Source of the DNA: Endothia cerciana
Taxonomy: Eukaryota; Ascomycota; Sordariomycetes; Diaporthales; Cryphonectriaceae
Direction: 5' to 3'
DNA: 64,000 bases
Assembly (NCBI GenBank): GCA_026119935.1
Contig: JALRMH010000047.1
Location: 62,001-126,000 of the forward strand
The translations under genes and the position numbers were made by a program. Each line of letters starts with the position of its first letter. Positions within the stretch are counted from its first letter, which is position 1. The notes under the pieces are model-generated. The model saw nothing but the letters and a program-made list of their open reading frames with translations, did no database searches and was not told where the DNA came from. Positions 44,246 to 54,609 of this stretch are shown in pieces.

Positions 44246-46749
44246 ATGGCACCGCGTCGCCCTTTACCACCACTTGCAAACGATGGCCAAAGTCACTATA
44301 AGGATTTTGTCCAACGCTTTACGCAGCGAGAAGCCGAGAGGCGGACTGCAAAACGACCGAAGGCCCTTACTGCTAGACAGCATGCAGCCCTTCGCGAGCA
44401 GCTCAAGGGCGTTCGCTTCCTACAGCCTGACTAGGCCGATAATACAAAGGTTAATATTGCTAGCATGCTGCGAAAATAGAAGAGGTAAATAAGCCGCCTC
44501 CCTCTTGTCTTGCTAATATAATTGCTAATTCCTATAAAGATATTGCGAATCTGTCCACCCGACATGCGATTAGCGAGTTGTGATTAAGGAAGCAGACCAA
44601 GCAATAGTAATAGATTTCCTCTATTATCTATATGAAGTATATAAGATTAAGTCATAAGGCACGTCGTAGGAGTATCATCGCTAATATAAGCAGCTGTACG
44701 CTAGCGTCACTAGCCGCTATATAGACAGGAACGATAATAGAGAAATTCTCAAGGTATTTTTTCCTAGCGTTTATACATCGTCCTGATTGCTGACCGTTCT
44801 TGAAAGTGGCATAATACAGTATTAGTCCGTCGGTTTAGCCTGCAAGCACCTAATAGAGGTGGAAAGGACGTTGCCGATTCAGGCGATTTGTTGGCCCTCT
44901 AGACCTTCAATATTGCATATGACACGGGCATCTTTTCTGCTGAAAGGCATCGCATCCAGCTGTCAGGGTGTTACCTGGCTCTTGCCTTCACAGGGGCGCG
45001 ACCAGCCGAATTTGTTGACGGCGAGAGGAAGAGCGGTAAGGATACATGTTTTGAGGAGCTATTTCTACAGAAAGCTATTGGGACGTCTGAACAAGATGAG
45101 GACAAGGCGTCTGATGAAGATTACCAGCTTCTCGAAGGTCTACTCACATAAGAAATAGTCTGCTGTGGACGTCCGAAGGCCCTCTGCTATAAAGACATTT
45201 TGCTAATAGTCGTGCGGTACCCTGACATTAGCGATAGCATTCTAGCGATGTCGATCAAGTTTATATATCATAAGGGAGCAGATAATAAACTAAAGCTGCA
45301 AGTAGCTACCTAGTCTTGTTAACATTTTTAAAACTAACTTTCGCTTACTAGAACTATCTTCTTCTTTACTCTTACTAGAAGATTGATCTTTTATTTTATC
45401 AGCGTTATTATCAGCCTAGCGGTATATAATAGCGCTTTTACTGCAGCGAACTTAACTAGTGCTAGATAAGTCTTTCAGATTAAGACCTAGGGACTAGTTA
45501 AATATACCTTATTATGCTAGAAGGAAGAGTAGCTTAAGCGGCCTATATTCTGCTAGTCAGGCGACTTGTTCTCAGAAGTTGAACCTGGCGACTTTAGTCT
45601 AAAGGACTAATTAGACGACGTTGTTTCTAAGTATCAACCTCTTCTATATCACAAGCTAAGAGATGATATAGCGCGATAATTACTAGACAGTAGATATAAG
45701 AAGGCGATCAAACTGAAGGCCTAGCATAGAAGAGCAGCAAACTCGGCTAATAGTACGTTATTTCTATGCTATAAGAGGCACCTTTAGTCTAATAGCGTGT
45801 AGGCTACGCCCCTGATGCTGTCCGCAACCAGATGATGCGCTACGATCCGAAGTAGGCTACATTCAATAGCGCATACATCAACGAAAAGGTCTAGTTCCAC
45901 CTCCAGAATACAATTTTAAACAAGCCGACTAAAGACAGCCTGATCAGAATGCTCTCACACATAGGCCTTATACGTGACCCCTGTGCAAGCAAGGATATAG
46001 TCCCTGACGAAATCTAAGAGAACATGCCGCCCGATCCGGAGATTGTTGCGCTGTATGCAGAGAGAGCACGGCTCAAAGGCGGCGAGTATAGGATCAAAGG
46101 CACAGAGAACGAAGATCGAATTCGAGAGCTCACCAGAATGATCGCGACCAAGCAGGCGCAGCGCGACAATGAGATCCGGCGCGAATACCGAGCGCATCAT
46201 TTCCACAATCGCCCGACCTGGGATGTTGAGAGACAGGCTAACGGGCAAGAGGAGGAGCAGTACGTTGAAGCGGCTATGGAACTGCATATACCCGAACGTG
46301 CCCAGCTCGCCGACATTCTATGCAACCAGCCCGACGACTTGAGCTCTGACGAGCTTTTTGAACTCCGTATTCAGGCGACCGAGCTTATGATCGCTCTATG
46401 TGGTAAAAGAGAGACCGTAAAGCGAAACCGCACCCGACAGAAAGCGCTAGTCGATATTGCAAAGGAAGAGTCCATCGAGCCTGACCCTTTTCCGCTTTTG
46501 ATGCATAGAACACAATGTCCCCGCTGTATCGGAGACAACAGGCTTTCATATGAGGAAAGGACATTCAAGTACTGTCGACCTTCGGTTATGCATGACCATT
46601 TCAATAACAAGCACACGGAACAGCTGAATAGTGCGAGGCAGATCAAATGCAGCTATCCTAAATGCCTAGGGAAGGCGTTGGAGTTCAAGCACTTAGAGCA
46701 TTTCAAAAACTATGTAGAGAGTATTCACGGCGTTAAATTGCGGAAATGA
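44246..46749 (+). pseudogene. DUF3435 tyrosine recombinase (Starship captain family), RIP-damaged, C-terminus intact
   Basis: From ATG 44246 the frame reads SHYKDFVQRFTQREAERRT and LREQLKGVRFLQPD, then meets TAG at 44432. The region 44440-44830 is badly mutated. Family text returns at 44860 (NIAYDTGIFSAERHR; LALAFTGARPAEFVDGE, the box I Arg region), then FIYHKGADN, TIFFFTLTRRLIF, YHKLRDD (HxxR box) and FNSAYINEKV with the likely catalytic Tyr. Stops include LLAL*TFNIA, GLLT*EIV and EKV*FHLQN, all fitting CAG/CAA to TAG/TAA. From 46024 an intact 241-codon frame holds the C-terminal extension with two C2H2-like units (CPRCIGD...HDHFNNKH; CSYPKC...HFKNYVESIH). These recombinases move very large fungal elements. 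The gene is inactive as read. Confidence 0.8.
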
Positions 46750-47243
46750 TAGTAATATCTTGTCTTTATTGCATATAAGAAACGCTAATCATGTAAAAAA
46801 GTCCTCCGCTGTCTTTTTGACCGGTAGGGGGTAGCTTTGATCCTTGGGCATGATTAATAATTGAAAACTTAGAGAAGCAGCTGACTTACAATGTCTTGAC
46901 GCTGTGGTTTAAAGGCGGAGGAAGAACTATACTCGAAATACTTTTTATATTTTGTACAGAAGTAAATCTCGACTTGATATTTCTTTCCAATCCTATCCAT
47001 CCTTCGCATCAGGCTCTGTATGTTTTTAGAGAAATTCTCACTTGTTCTGTCGCGATTTCTCTTTTGAATCTGTCGCTTTCCTGACTTTGTTGGTTGGGAA
47101 TCGCTTGTGGGCATTTCTCGTGCCATTCTGAAACGAATTCGGTTGAGGACTGGGAATTCCCTAGCTCAAGATTACTTAGGAGATGACGTGTTAGTCGCTT
47201 TAGTACTTTCGCACGTATGTCGAAAGGTCTTAGGGTACTAAGA
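46750..47243. other. intergenic
   Basis: Short frames on both strands, none recognised. Confidence 0.4.
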
Positions 47244-47345
47244 AAATGAAAAACAGAAAACGGGAGATAGGAATTGGGAGACGAGAAACAGGAAACGAGA
47301 GACGGGAAACGAGAAACGAGGAACGGGAGACGGGAAACGAAAAAC
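47244..47345. repeat. GGGAAACGAG-type minisatellite
   Basis: About ten imperfect 8-12 bp units such as GAGAAACAGGAAACGAGAGA and GGGAAACGAGAAACG. A related array lies at 53034-53146. Confidence 0.8.
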
Positions 47346-47706
47346 CTGCTGCACCTAAGCGCTTACTGTCCTAGTATATGCTGCAACAATGCGTTTCGGG
47401 TGATTAGCAGCTCAAAGTCCTGGCTGACCAATCGTAGACGGCCTCCCGGACTTCTCCCAAGACATCCGCTCGAGGTGGAACGCTTCCACCGGACCTCTTA
47501 CTCTGATATACATTGGCTGATGCAATCCACAAGGTTGTCATTCTAGAGCATGATCATAGCAAGCAGTACCCAGCTTAGGTAGTCTTGCTACGCCCAACAG
47601 CTTTCAAAAACCACTAGACGGTGCATTCGAGCACAATAACGCATGCGAGCTCAGCAAATTTGGCCCCTTACGGCGCGGTGACCACAAGCTCAGAATAACC
47701 TCAGAT
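47346..47706. other. 5' flank of the F-box gene
   Basis: No gene supported; a 90-codon frame starting at 47274 runs through the minisatellite and is probably not real. Confidence 0.35.
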
Positions 47707-48423
47707 ATGGATAAGCTTCCAGTGGAGATTCTTTTGGTCATCATCTCCATGTTGCAGCCAGGCGACTTGAAGCGCTTTCGATTGGCAAAGAGGCCGTGGG
47801 AAGAGGTGTCCTTTCCGGCCTTTATGAAGCACTTGGTCGTTTACGACACCCCCGAACGACTCTGCGCATTCCAGGCCTTTCTCCGCAGCGCCGGCGTCAC
47901 CTGGACCGAACATATTACCATCTTGCCGTCGTCCTGTTGTGATAAAGGCCTCACAGGCATGGCTCCACCATCGGATCGCTTCCTATTTCTGCGCCAACTA
48001 CCAAGGTTGCAGCAGCTCACAATCTGCCCAAAAAGCCCGGCCCCCCTTGTGACGGCCCAGTACCCCCTAGACATAGTTCAAAGTATAAGTGTGCTAAGGG
48101 AGGTGTCGATTTACACATCATTGGATATGGGCAGGATGAGGGAGGTGGTGTGCCCGTTTGTATCCGTGCTAAAAATGGATGGCAGGCATGCGCCTCCGGC
48201 CAGACGCCTCACAAGCTTTGTGAATTGCTTCCCTGCGCTTCGTCATTTATCACTAAGCTTCCAGGATGCCTCCGCGGCATTAGTCTTTCGGGTGTTGCAT
48301 TGGCCGCAGCTGTCGACCCTTGAGCTCACTGGGTTTCGAATCCATGGCCAAGATCTCGTTGGTTTCCTTCGGCGACATCCAGAGCTGCACAACGTGATCC
48401 TACAGGACTTCGTCTTGGTCTAG
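47707..48423 (+). CDS. F-box protein
   Basis: A 238-residue protein from ATG 47707. Residues 1-40 form an F-box (LPVEILLVIISMLQPGDLKR, then FRLAKRPWEEVSFPAF), the part that binds Skp1 in SCF ubiquitin ligases. The rest has weak leucine-rich spacing (LRQLPRLQQLTICPK, ALRHLSLSFQ, LSTLELTGFRIHG, LHNVILQDF) that in this class selects substrates. Fungi have many such proteins in accessory regions. Unbroken; the substrate is unknown. The next gene is on the other strand. Confidence 0.75.
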   Translation: MDKLPVEILLVIISMLQPGDLKRFRLAKRPWEEVSFPAFMKHLVVYDTPERLCAFQAFLRSAGVTWTEHITILPSSCCDKGLTGMAPPSDRFLFLRQLPRLQQLTICPKSPAPLVTAQYPLDIVQSISVLREVSIYTSLDMGRMREVVCPFVSVLKMDGRHAPPARRLTSFVNCFPALRHLSLSFQDASAALVFRVLHWPQLSTLELTGFRIHGQDLVGFLRRHPELHNVILQDFVLV

Positions 48424-48763
48424 CAGCCTGTCTTCGTGACAGAGTGCAGTGCGCCCAGATCTGATGTCTGGCTTGACTCCAGACAGCATCACAAACGGGC
48501 TGGCGGAAGGCTTCAGGACATACACCGCCCGAGATGGTTTATAAGACGCGGGTTGCTACGGTCTGGAGGCCGAGAGACGCAGTCCGCCCGAGGGTAAAAG
48601 AGCGTCGTCTGCCAGGACGGATCGAAGGGTGGCAGAGAACGTTTCGATGGATGATGAACTATTGATTCTTCTTCATTAGCCCGGAGTCGGGTCCAAGCCT
48701 ACATGATTAAGATAGCAGAATTTAATATCTTATTGCGAACCACAGCCTTACAAACATACAGTC
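48424..48763. other. intergenic between convergent genes
   Basis: Nothing supported; likely 3' ends of the two neighbours. Confidence 0.4.
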
Positions 48764-50014
48764 TCAAGCCCCGGCTGCGTCGCTACAGGCTTTACCCCGA
48801 TGATTTGTTGTCTCGCTCGCTACTGCTGGTCTGCGTCCCATACTGGCATCCCGTCCGCGTTTGATACGACACCGCTCGGCCTTTGTCCGCGCTCCGTGAT
48901 GTTTCTGCCTGGCACGACGGCCCTTGGTCTGCGCTCCGTGATCCCCCTGCCTAGCACGATGGCCGTTCCTCTCCTGTGTACATTCCCCTGGAGGCTTCGC
49001 TTGGTCCTGCGCGTCTTCCACTCCGCCAGCATAGCTATTGTCTCGTCGTTGCAGGTTGTCTTGCGTAGAGCCACCTTCATAGTCCTGTCCAGCCTCCATG
49101 CTTTCGGCATAGTCATCCTCTGGAGCTTGCATCCGATCTTTGTTGGCTTCTTGTATCCACTCTTTATTGCCCTCTTGGTCTTGTCCGTCCCCCGGGGTTT
49201 TGTTGGAATGCGACGGGCTGGCTTTCGAGAGCGGCTGTGACGAGGACGCGGATGGAGAGACTGAGTTCGTCTGAGGTTGAGGAAGGTAGTTGAGCCGGGT
49301 TTTATCCGTCAAGAACCCACGTCCTGGTGGTGTCAGGAGCGCAGCTTCTGCCTCATCTGGGGACCCAGGACTCGGGTCCGGAGTCCATTGAGCAAGTCCT
49401 TCCGGGATAGGTGGCCTGCGCGACTGCGGCATACCTGAGCTCTCTGAGATTCGTGTCTTCTTCGTCGGTGGCGTGCTCTCAATGTCCTCCGTTGATCGTT
49501 TCCTCTTCGTGTTTGCAACTGCTTCCCGAGTCTCGCGACGCGGGTCGGGGACCCCGATGGTCTTGTTCTCCGGACAGTCGTGTCCGTGGGTGAAGAGTGC
49601 GAAGTATTGGTTGAGCGCATCGAAAGAGAACTCTCGGGAAAACCGTAGAAAGGCACACCATTTCATGGCGGCCATCGTGCTCTCAGAGGTCTCAGGCGCT
49701 GAAGGGGTGGGGTCTAGGAGTGACGGCCTCGAGGCGATTTGCTCCGCCACTGAAAGCCAACACTTTCGAAGCTCGGAAAGTCGCTCGTCACGGCGTTCTG
49801 CCAACAGAGCATGAAGCTCGGAGGCTGTTGTTGCGATGGTGCAGATTTCCGAGACGTCATGATGGAAAGCAACCGGGTCCAGAATCGGGATTGGGACAGT
49901 GTTGTACTGCGTGTAGAGCGTACCAAAGAGATCTTTAAGAGAAAGCCCAAACCTCCATGCGGGCCAGCGCCACTCTGGGCTGTGAAAATCGGGATCGAGA
50001 CGAGCGTGGTCCAT
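48764..50014 (-). CDS. hypothetical nuclear-type protein, 416 aa
   Basis: ATG at 50014 (the longer frame begins at TTG). Residues 1-150 are helical with Trp-rich patches (SPEWRWPAWRFGLSLKDL; MKWCAFLRFSREFSFDALNQ). Residues 165-190 contain a bipartite basic signal (TKRKRSTEDIESTPPTKKTR). The C-terminal half is low complexity, with an acidic Gln/Asp part and two imperfect copies of a basic repeat (RARQGDHGAQTKG, RARQKHHGARTKA). The frame has no breaks. It is transcribed away from the kinase gene at 50.4 kb, so the two share the roughly 400-bp region between them as promoter. No family recognised. Confidence 0.55.
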   Translation of the reverse strand: MDHARLDPDFHSPEWRWPAWRFGLSLKDLFGTLYTQYNTVPIPILDPVAFHHDVSEICTIATTASELHALLAERRDERLSELRKCWLSVAEQIASRPSLLDPTPSAPETSESTMAAMKWCAFLRFSREFSFDALNQYFALFTHGHDCPENKTIGVPDPRRETREAVANTKRKRSTEDIESTPPTKKTRISESSGMPQSRRPPIPEGLAQWTPDPSPGSPDEAEAALLTPPGRGFLTDKTRLNYLPQPQTNSVSPSASSSQPLSKASPSHSNKTPGDGQDQEGNKEWIQEANKDRMQAPEDDYAESMEAGQDYEGGSTQDNLQRRDNSYAGGVEDAQDQAKPPGECTQERNGHRARQGDHGAQTKGRRARQKHHGARTKAERCRIKRGRDASMGRRPAVASETTNHRGKACSDAAGA

Positions 50015-50425
50015 GGCATTTGATGATAGCGATGATGGATGATGGGAAGATGCGGTTCGATGCAAGCCGCCAAGTTGCGGGGCTGGGACAGTAACTGGTC
50101 ACAGTCCGTGCACCGCCGTTTCACGTGAAAGCAACGCCAACCTATAAACGGCCAAATTAGCCAATCCGAGCCAAATTCCCCCTGCGCTGAAACTCCCTTA
50201 TACCTCACGCACCTATCTACGTGACTTGTAGCCACATAATCCTCTGTAGACACGCGCGAAATAGCTTCACCAGCGTCTACAGAAAGCACTCAACCCTTTT
50301 CGGACGTCGGCCAGCTTGAGGTTGACCTAGAGGAGCTGACAAATTCACTCATCACAACTTCACCGCCGACAAACAATCTTCAATTCACTCGTATCTTCAT
50401 TAGGCCTTTCCAGAACAAACATGCT
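50015..50425. promoter_or_regulatory. shared divergent promoter region
   Basis: Lies between the divergent starts of the nuclear-type protein and the kinase. The kinase frame is open from about 50240, so part of this interval may be coding. Specific elements were not identified. Confidence 0.35.
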
Positions 50426-51901
50426 TTGCGGGCTGTATCTCTTCCAGATCGCAAGAACGTGCCGATGCTTGCTGATGTACTGGCTATCTCTCAGACAACA
50501 CGGTCCATTGCTTACGACATTACGTACCCTGGATTGCCCAATATCGACCCCGTTCACCTTCGCTTGTACTTCGCCCCCCACGACGATAGCTTGACAATAG
50601 TCAACGAATCAGAGGAACAAGCTGTACAAATCCAACATAATCAGCGTCCATTTCCTGCGATTTTGCCTCCGTTCGACTCCCGTGTCATTGAGCCGGGCAC
50701 TTGGACACTGCTGAGCTCGGGGTCGGCCGTCTTCGAGTTTCAGGTCCGACCACGGAACTTCTATCGGGACGCAGGCTCAGAGGCTCCAGCTCGTGGCGGT
50801 GAAAAGCGAGCTTTAAGGGATTCTCAGGATGCGCAAGGCGCTTTGACAACCAAAAAACAGCGGACAGCAACGGTCGTGTTGCAGGTGTCGCAGACCGGGG
50901 CGCGGTCACAGCAACATCCCCTGCTCGCACTGCAAGACGGCCAGACCGCGTACCTCGTTGGCCAGGGCTCTGAGGACACATACTCGCTTACTCGCCAGGA
51001 TAGGCTTATTGACAAAGCTTCTGCAAAACTTTACACCGCTCACTACTCGAAGTTGCCCGGCCAGTTAGTCGTTGTCAAAGCCTTGAAGCCGGGGGGCCTC
51101 AAGGCACATGAGGCGGCCGAGATCTGGTTACGTGAGTTCACTGCGCACTCAGGCGTCGGTCACCATGTAGGTCAAACCATCGGCAGCCTCGCCTTCCAAG
51201 TACCTTGTCTCACTGCATGCTTCTAGCCATCCATCGTTCGCCTTCATGCGTCTGATGCGCGATTCCTAACGCTCTATGTTGAGCATATCGATGCTCCAGC
51301 GCTCGACCAGCCACCGTGGCGTGACCCAGCAAGCATGTGCACCCTAAAACAAGAAGAGAATGTCCGCAGCGTTCTGCACGACATAGCCCGCGCTCTGGAC
51401 TGGATACACGGATCTGGATTTCTACATAACGACATCAAACCAGCCAACATCCTGTACAGCCGCGACAGAGGAGCTGTCTTGATTGATTCCGGGTTAGGCA
51501 TGCGGACGTCAGATCCGACACATTGTGGAGGTAGTCCGTGGTATCTTCCACCTGAATTCCTAGCTAGTGGTACCCGAGGTCCGCCGGCAGATGTATTTGC
51601 TCTAGGGGTGACCATGGTATGGTTGCTAGGAAAGTGTCGGTTGCCGAACATAGAACCATCCTGGGTCATCGCCGATTTGCGCAATGCCAGAGGGCTGGCA
51701 ACTGCAGAGAAGAGGCAAACGGCGCAAGCTGCAATGAGGGCTTGGCTAGAAAGGTTAGCGCAGCTTCGCGATGGGCTTTCTAGGGCAGAAGACAGCATCG
51801 AGCACATCGTGTATCATATGCTGGTAGAGGGGTCTCGGAGATGGACCGCGCAAGCTGTCGCGAGAAAGACCGCCGTACTGGGAAATATGGCGTCCGAATA
51901 A
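50426..51901 (+). CDS. fungal protein kinase with N-terminal extension
   Basis: Exon 1 ends at 51166; a 60-bp intron (51167-51226) joins VGHH to PSIVRLHASDARF; exon 2 runs to TAA at 51901. The kinase domain shows the VAVK-type lysine in GQLVVVKALKPG, the catalytic loop FLHNDIKPANILY (HND in place of HRD), the metal-binding site AVLIDSGLG (DSG in place of DFG) and the PPEF substrate-loop motif. The catalytic Asp, Asn and metal Asp are present, so activity is possible. The N-terminal 200 residues could be FHA-like (LRLYFAPHDDSLTIVNES), which is inference. No ATG opens the frame: 50426 is TTG and the first in-frame ATG is 50465, although coding-like text extends up to 50240. The start is therefore unresolved. 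Confidence 0.7.
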
Positions 51902-52330
51902 GTGTCTTTCGCCGGTCAGACAAACTGGCTTCCTTGCAAAGGCTCAAGCGCTCCTTCTCAAGCTGCACAACAAAATGCATTCAGATTCTGAATTGTGTGG
52001 GAGCACGCTGTATGCAACACGAATATCATGCAATACAATAATCGGTGACAAGGGATCGAGTTCTCAGCCGCTTCACATCCAGCCTCTAATCACGCATGTC
52101 TCCTCCCTTCATCACCGTAACTTATATCCACTAGTCAAGGGCTCGCGCGGAGTCAGGAGGGCAAACACCTGGGTATCCGGCACTCCAGAACTTCTCATCA
52201 GACAGCGTCGTGGTGGCTTCGTACTTGAGCTCGAGAGCATATTCCAGACATAGTGCTTTCCCTACTAGTATCGATAAGTTATTTGGGGCAGAAGTCGTTT
52301 CGAACAACCAAAGCATGATCTCAATGGGTG
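51902..52330. other. intergenic
   Basis: Nothing supported. Confidence 0.4.
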
Positions 52331-52647
52331 TCTTACCAATCCGATGCAATTAGACCTTCTTCAGTCAGAGGGCTTTCTGGACGACTCCCCTTGTTTAAGC
52401 TCAAAACACCTCGAAGCTTTCGAAGCATTACAATGCTCTGTTGGTACAGGCCGAAACTAGGGAGCCGTTGCTGGTCAAATATCTCGATGCAAGGACCGTC
52501 ATGATCGAGCTGGTCAGGGGGGCAGTGCGGCTGGAATACAAAGTATCTTCCACCGCCCTCCACGGTGATGCTAACTCTCGTTCCTGGGTGATATTGTACA
52601 AGCCGCCGGGCTTCACCCTGGAGGACTTTCAAGCGGAGACAAAATAG
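52331..52647 (+). pseudogene. decayed small ORF, unknown
   Basis: A plus frame at 52351-52460 (LDLLQSEGFLDD, HLEAFEALQCSV) continues after a one-base shift as VQAETREPLLVKYLDARTVM and WVILYKPPGFTLEDFQAET to 52647. The two parts look like one protein. Antisense frames are less protein-like. No family known. Confidence 0.3.
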
Positions 52648-53210
52648 GAGCCTGTGCATACTGGGAGTCATGAAAGAGTGAGAACCTCCAGGCTATTGAC
52701 TATTGGGATTTGGAGCGAGTAAAGAAGAATGGTTTATATCCGAGATAAGATATTTTCGGAGAACCGATTACTCTAGATGAAATCCAGGTAACCCGATCTA
52801 AAATTGGTCCATGACAGGCCATGTCTCCTTTCCCACCTAGATTTCCGCCTTATGCGAGACTCTCTGCTGAAGCCGTGGCGAATTCGTCGCTGCATATCGT
52901 AGCTTAGAGGAACAACGTACGAACCAGACCGTGCCGCGTCGTCCTCTCCTCCGAAGGCTATCAACCGACGGCATGAAGTGGGTCCCACACACACCCAACG
53001 GCCTCCAAGTGGCCAAAGCGAAGGCCGCCTTCATGGAAAACGAGAAACGAGAAACGGAGAACGGGAAACGGAAAACGGAAAATCCAAAGTTGGAAACAGT
53101 CCACCAAAAACGGAAAACAGGAAACGAGAAAAGAAAAATCGAAGAGAGGAACTACAAGACAGCACAAGGACAGCAAATCTACAAAATACCATCTAGGCAC
53201 CATCAATAAG
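52648..53210. other. intergenic with a GAAACG minisatellite
   Basis: No gene. Array of GAAACGGAGAACGGGAAACG-type units at 53034-53146 directly upstream of the next gene. Confidence 0.5.
53034..53146. repeat. GAAACGG-type minisatellite, second locus
   Basis: Imperfect units such as AACGAGAAACGAGAAACGG and GGAAACGGAAAACGG, then more divergent copies. Same repeat type as 47244-47345. Confidence 0.75.
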
Positions 53211-53938
53211 ATGAGTGTCGTCTCAAGTGCCCACAAGTACCTGCATGGAAGCTCCTGCATCAGTTTTCCTTTGATTAGCAACCAAAAACGCATGGTTGCT
53301 CTGTTCTCTGACAAGATGGAAGAGCGGTCTTTCCTCCTTAATCCATCTAGACCACCATCACCGCCTGAAAGCAGGTTAGTAACGAGCATATTCTGTGTCG
53401 AGGCCCCCAAACTTACAATTTCAGGCATCGGGTCAGAGAGGCAGAGCACTACGAGTCGTGGACCATACTGTACGGTCACGGGGGATCTCGCCCGGAGAGA
53501 AGCTTGAAATTCGTCGGGCTGAAGCTCTGGGGGCATCGGCGATGTATGAGCCCCGGTGTAGTCTCTGTGTGGCGGAACCCTCACTTCAAAAACGAGGAGC
53601 TGGAGGACGTTTACCGCGTAGCATTGGATCAACACGCGCAGAGACCATCGAGGTTCCACGCAGGAAACCAGCAGTCTGTCTCTTACAACACTTGTCTCTA
53701 CAACGCATTTCGGCGATGGGATGGCGACGTCCAACGATTGATTAATCTTCTGCTTCGTCGCCGGGCTGAAGAGGGGGGCCGTGACAGAGATTTCCATTAT
53801 TGGGACTTGGTTTTATTGCATGAAATCCCGGGCGGTCAGGTGAACACCGGCCTACGCCGGGCGCGTCGTTGCTGGAGGCGGCCAGAGTGCTCGGTAACGG
53901 AATTTCGACTGGTTCTGCGGCAGATAGCTGCTGAATAG
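53211..53938 (+). CDS. hypothetical spliced protein, 225 aa
   Basis: Exon 1 53211-53374 (ATG 53211) and exon 2 53425-53938 are joined by a 50-bp intron (GTTAGT...TTTCAG), in frame (PPESR|HRVREAEHYESW). The exon 2 text is protein-like and Arg-rich (SLKFVGLKLWGHRRC, VVSVWRNPHFKNEELEDVYR, YNTCLYNAFRRWDGDVQRLI). I do not recognise a family. A long frame on the opposite strand (53797-52961) is a shadow, because it runs through the minisatellite. Confidence 0.5.
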
Positions 53939-54192
53939 CTTCGCGAGTACGAATGAATGTATGTTTTCGACTTGTTAGGCTTCTATCCAGAGGAGCGCAT
54001 TCTTGTCTCGCGTTGAATGCAGCCGTGAACCCGTGCCACCTTCGAAAGCGAGGCTGGTTAATGAGCGCAGCGCTGACAATGCTACGTGCCACTTCGCGCC
54101 GGGCTATATTAATTGCCTTCCCTCCCCTCCAGCTGCAAATCCTTTCCGTCCCTGCCTGCTCCATCTTGACCTCCAACTCCAGCAACACCATC
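53939..54192. other. intergenic
   Basis: Open frames but nothing supported. Confidence 0.3.
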
Positions 54193-54609
54193 ATGCCTGC
54201 CACCTCCAGCGAAAACACTGTGCCTCGCCTTACACATTCTCACTGTTCGTTTCGATTTGAAGTCCGATATCGTGAACGTTGCACACCGAACAAAAATCGA
54301 GATCCAAAGCGGGGAAGTCCACCTGTGTCGAAATGTGCACGACGATGGCAAAGCAAATGCTCGCAAGACGTTCCACCTCCTGGGGGCCGGCGCTTTGTCC
54401 TTAGTATCTTCTCGCTGCTGAAGCTACACGCGGAAAGGAAGTGTCCTTGTTGGAATGTTGATTACGGAGGCAACCTGCATCGGTGGTGCAAAGGAGGTGT
54501 ACATTTTGTGGACGCAAAAATGGTTCGGAAGGAGGCAGGTGGAAATGATCAACATCTTCTTCTGTTGCCCGGCAAACACCAGACGCGCATCACCGATTTC
54601 TACTTTTAA
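54193..54609 (+). CDS. hypothetical ORF, frame choice uncertain
   Basis: The frame from ATG 54193 is open to 54609 (139 codons, Arg/Cys-rich). In 54240-54410 another frame reads more like a protein (VRFDLKSDIVNVAHRTKIEI, VHLCRNVHDDGKANARKTFH), so an intron or frameshift may be present. No family recognised. Confidence 0.3.
   Translation: MPATSSENTVPRLTHSHCSFRFEVRYRERCTPNKNRDPKRGSPPVSKCARRWQSKCSQDVPPPGGRRFVLSIFSLLKLHAERKCPCWNVDYGGNLHRWCKGGVHFVDAKMVRKEAGGNDQHLLLLPGKHQTRITDFYF

Noticed and set aside
52961..53797. Long minus-strand frame of 278 codons
   Set aside because: It passes through the GAAACG minisatellite and antisense to a convincing spliced plus-strand gene; its text is low complexity (FSFLVSCFPFLV) there.
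53953..54609. The full 218-codon plus frame as one protein
   Set aside because: The first 80 codons look like chance coding; only the part from ATG 54193 or a different frame is protein-like.
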